Origin: Marinomonas spartinae
Lineage (GTDB): Bacteria; Pseudomonadota; Gammaproteobacteria; Pseudomonadales; Marinomonadaceae
Assembly: GCF_016461715.1 (NCBI RefSeq)
Contig: NZ_JAEMUI010000005.1
Span: 1-64,000 of the forward strand
DNA length: 64,000 bases
Direction: 5' to 3'
Of the stretch, positions 61,918-64,000 are shown in pieces (position 1 is the first letter of the stretch; each line of letters opens with the position of its first letter). The position numbers and the translations under genes were made by a program. Below the pieces are notes generated by a model. That model was not told the DNA's origin. It was given only the letters and a program-made list of their open reading frames with translations, and ran no database searches.

Positions 61918-62658
61918 ATGAGCAGACCACAACCAAGAGAACTCAGAGTGACCCGAAAAACACTGATCACACCTAATATGTTACGCGTTACACTAGGTGG
62001 AGAGAACATTAGCACCATTCCCGCAGACCAAGAAAGTAGCCACGTTAAATTGATATTTCCTCAAGGAGAAACGAAACCATTTGTCCGAACCTATACGATT
62101 CGACAACAGCGCCCAACAGAAATAGACATCGACTTTGTACTACATGAAGATGGTGGTCCAGCGTCGACTTGGGCGAAAAACGTACAAACCAATGAAGCCA
62201 TTATGATCGGCGGCCCTGGCCCTAAAAAGATGATCACTCATACAACCGATTGGCAATTGTTGGTCGGAGATATGACCGCCCTACCTGCCATTAGTGTCAA
62301 TCTTGCTAAATTGCCGGATGACGCAAAGGGCTATGCGGTAATCGAAGTGGTGAGTGAAGAAGACATTCAAGCACTTAGTCACCCTGCGGGGATTGAGTTA
62401 AAGTGGATCATAAACCCTCACCCAGGCCAACACTCAACCACTCTACTTGACGCAGTAAAAGCATTACCTTGGTTAGAGGGCGTCCCCTCAGTATGGACGG
62501 CTTGTGAGTTTAGCAGCATGAAAGCGCTGCGTGCCTTCTTTAAAAATGACAAAGCCGTTAGCAAAGAAAATCTCTATATTTCAAGTTATTGGAAACTAGG
62601 AAGCAATGAAGATCAGCACAAAATTGCAAAACGAGACGATGCTGAAACAGCGCTATAA
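61918..62658 (+). CDS. Siderophore-interacting protein (SIP, ViuB-like ferric reductase)
   Basis: A 246-residue FAD-binding protein of the SIP/ViuB family that reduces ferric siderophores to release iron. FAD-binding motif RTYTIRQQ is at about residues 54-61, and the NADPH-side segment LLVGDMTALPAISVNL is present. The late motif VWTACEFSSMKALRAF is typical. AAGGAG stands 6 nt before the ATG at 61918. It is the second gene of the MarR unit behind a Fur-like box. No siderophore synthesis genes are in this window. Confidence 0.88.
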   Translation: MSRPQPRELRVTRKTLITPNMLRVTLGGENISTIPADQESSHVKLIFPQGETKPFVRTYTIRQQRPTEIDIDFVLHEDGGPASTWAKNVQTNEAIMIGGPGPKKMITHTTDWQLLVGDMTALPAISVNLAKLPDDAKGYAVIEVVSEEDIQALSHPAGIELKWIINPHPGQHSTTLLDAVKALPWLEGVPSVWTACEFSSMKALRAFFKNDKAVSKENLYISSYWKLGSNEDQHKIAKRDDAETAL

Positions 62659-62704
62659 AGGGCACCCTCTTTAATGGCCTAGACATCGACAATCATCTAA
62701 TCAA

Positions 62705-62740
62705 AAAAATGCCAGCTCAATCTGATAAGCTGGCATTTTT
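62705..62740. terminator. Bidirectional rho-independent terminator
   Basis: AAAAATGCCAGCT and AGCTGGCATTTTT form a 13-bp perfect stem with a 10-nt loop. It lies between the convergent SIP gene and cysN. Confidence 0.9.
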
Positions 62741-62784
62741 GTTACCCTTAAGAACTAAGCTTCAAGTTATTGAGAACCAAGCGC

Positions 62785-64000
62785 TTACAAACGAGTGCTT
62801 TCGATGATCAAGTCTACCACATCATCAACACGGGTTTCTTTGATCTCAGATTCTGCAATATCCGCATTACCAACAAGGAAAACCACACCCGTTTGGCGAA
62901 CCAATTGAGCTTCTTGTTCAGAGGCATCGGCTTTCACTAAAGCAACCACCCCTTTACGCAATAATTGGCGCTCCAGTGACACACTGCTAGCTAGTACTTC
63001 GGCAGACAAAGCGATGATGGCAGGCTTTTGACCAAGACGAGCGGCACGGTCTTCCGCGCTTACTTCTGACTCTTCATCTAATTCAGCAACCACCTCTTCC
63101 ACCATACCCGCGCCCACCGTGACGTTAGTCAAACGGTCGATCACCACCAAGGCCCCAGTAAAGCGGCTGTCTGTGTATTGATCAAAAGCAACTGGCGCAT
63201 CAAATTGAATCACCGCATCACCAATTTCATTCAAACCCAATACGTCAATATCACTTTCTTCTAGGGTATTAACATCCACACGATGGTTAAAATGATGGAC
63301 TTTACCAGGCACCGTTTGTGCGCCCAATTTGAAGTCATACAATTTGCCTGAAACCAGTGGATGATCTGACATCCAAACCACAGAGGCTCGAAGTGTCGAA
63401 CCAATTAAAGGCTCCTGACCAACATGGGACAACATATCACCACGACTGATATCAATCTCGTCTTCCAAAGTAATAGTGACCGCTTGACCGGCTTTAGCAA
63501 TCTCCAAGTTACCGTCGTAAGTCACAATCTCAGCGACCTTGGATTTTTTACCGGAAGGCAAAGCCACCACTTCATCGCCAGGCTTCACTGCACCCGCCGC
63601 GATAGTGCCGGAGAAACCACGAAAATCTAGGTTAGGACGGTTCACATATTGCACAGGGAAACGGAAAGCATCACGTTTCACATCACGGTTAATCTGTACA
63701 TTTTCCAGTATGGCCATCAGTGGCTGCCCAGCATACCAAGGCGTACTCTCGGAGGCATTCACCACGTTATCGCCACGCAAAGCGGAGATGGGCACAAACT
63801 TAATATCTTCTGGGCAACGATTACCAAGCTGCTCAGTAAAGTCCAAGTAAGCCGCTTGAATCTCTGTGTATTTGGCCTCTGAGAAATCGACCAAATCCAT
63901 TTTGTTAATCGCCACGACTACATGTTTAATGCCTAACAGTGCGGCAATATAAGTATGACGGCGTGTTTGCGTCTGCACACCATAGCGAGCGTCGATCAAG
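62785..64000 (-). CDS. cysN: Sulfate adenylyltransferase subunit 1 CysN (3' part)
   Basis: The visible 404 residues lack the N-terminus, which lies beyond the right edge. The GTPase G4 motif is AINKMDLVDF. The EF-Tu-like beta domains follow, with RFPVQYVNRPNLDFRGFSGTI and PSGKKSKVAEI. CysN drives ATP sulfurylase (CysD) with GTP hydrolysis in assimilatory sulfate activation. The final 100 residues (from about EEVVAELDEESEVSAEDRAAR) do not match the usual CysN end and are not the APS kinase domain of CysNC. cysD probably lies to the right. Confidence 0.92.
   Translation of the reverse strand, partial: LIDARYGVQTQTRRHTYIAALLGIKHVVVAINKMDLVDFSEAKYTEIQAAYLDFTEQLGNRCPEDIKFVPISALRGDNVVNASESTPWYAGQPLMAILENVQINRDVKRDAFRFPVQYVNRPNLDFRGFSGTIAAGAVKPGDEVVALPSGKKSKVAEIVTYDGNLEIAKAGQAVTITLEDEIDISRGDMLSHVGQEPLIGSTLRASVVWMSDHPLVSGKLYDFKLGAQTVPGKVHHFNHRVDVNTLEESDIDVLGLNEIGDAVIQFDAPVAFDQYTDSRFTGALVVIDRLTNVTVGAGMVEEVVAELDEESEVSAEDRAARLGQKPAIIALSAEVLASSVSLERQLLRKGVVALVKADASEQEAQLVRQTGVVFLVGNADIAESEIKETRVDDVVDLIIESTRL

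Noticed and set aside
1-64000. CRISPR arrays, insertion sequences or prophage structural genes
   Set aside because: No regularly spaced direct repeats, transposase motifs or phage capsid, portal or terminase genes were seen anywhere in the window.

Overview
The window looks like ordinary chromosome of a Gram-negative gammaproteobacterium, broken by one accessory island of about 9 kb. Protein types and gene order (an Anr/FNR-type regulator next to hemN, ruvCAB followed by tolQRAB-pal-cpoB, TtcA, MksBEF, YciH, YbbA/YbbP, PolB) suggest a marine Oceanospirillales-type organism such as a Marinomonas relative. That placement is inferred from recall of protein families, not from a database search.

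Layout. 1-4.8 kb: tail of an exported protein, a CBS protein, tusA, an alpha/beta hydrolase, then hemN, anr/fnr and apt. 4.9-9.5 kb: YfaZ-like porin, ttcA, SprT-like protease, recQ, YecA-like protein. 9.5-11.3 kb: bolA, a STAS protein and a PP2C response regulator. 11.4-17 kb: a complete MksF-MksE-MksB condensin operon without a nuclease gene. 17-26 kb: CbiX, an SDR epimerase, a zinc-ribbon protein, an exported repeat protein, a HAD phosphatase, hemH, a TSUP transporter, cheV, a degenerate EAL-HDOD protein, tatD and a TetR regulator. 26-34 kb: polB behind a YbbA/YbbP-type ABC system, divergent tesA, an hprA-like dehydrogenase and truC. 34-40 kb: an acetyltransferase, yciH, a degenerate GGDEF protein, a thioesterase, a CLCA_X-type metalloprotease, a near-consensus SOS box, dedA, a glycosyltransferase and msrB.

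40.1-49.2 kb is the accessory island. It sits at the 3' end of a tRNA-Ser(GGA) gene and is bounded by a 12-bp direct repeat that contains the last bases of that tRNA. It carries a 2107-residue protein combining a Cap4/DUF4297-like nuclease and a STAND NTPase (the architecture of Avs antiviral proteins), an overlapping 254-residue partner gene, a small membrane protein, an XRE repressor, a divergent ribbon-helix-helix protein, and a striking 61-bp inverted repeat in the divergent control region. No integrase is visible. This is the best candidate for a poorly described system here.

49.3-64 kb returns to core genes: a nitroreductase, nadA, two tRNA-Lys genes, cpoB-pal-tolBARQ, ruvBAC with a LexA box, aspS, a GreA/GreB-like protein, a Fur-box-linked MarR plus siderophore-interacting protein pair, and the 3' part of cysN.

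Regulatory themes read directly from sequence are SOS (LexA boxes at 37717 and 58491), anaerobiosis (Anr/FNR-like box at 1957) and iron (Fur-like boxes at 61437 and 49996).
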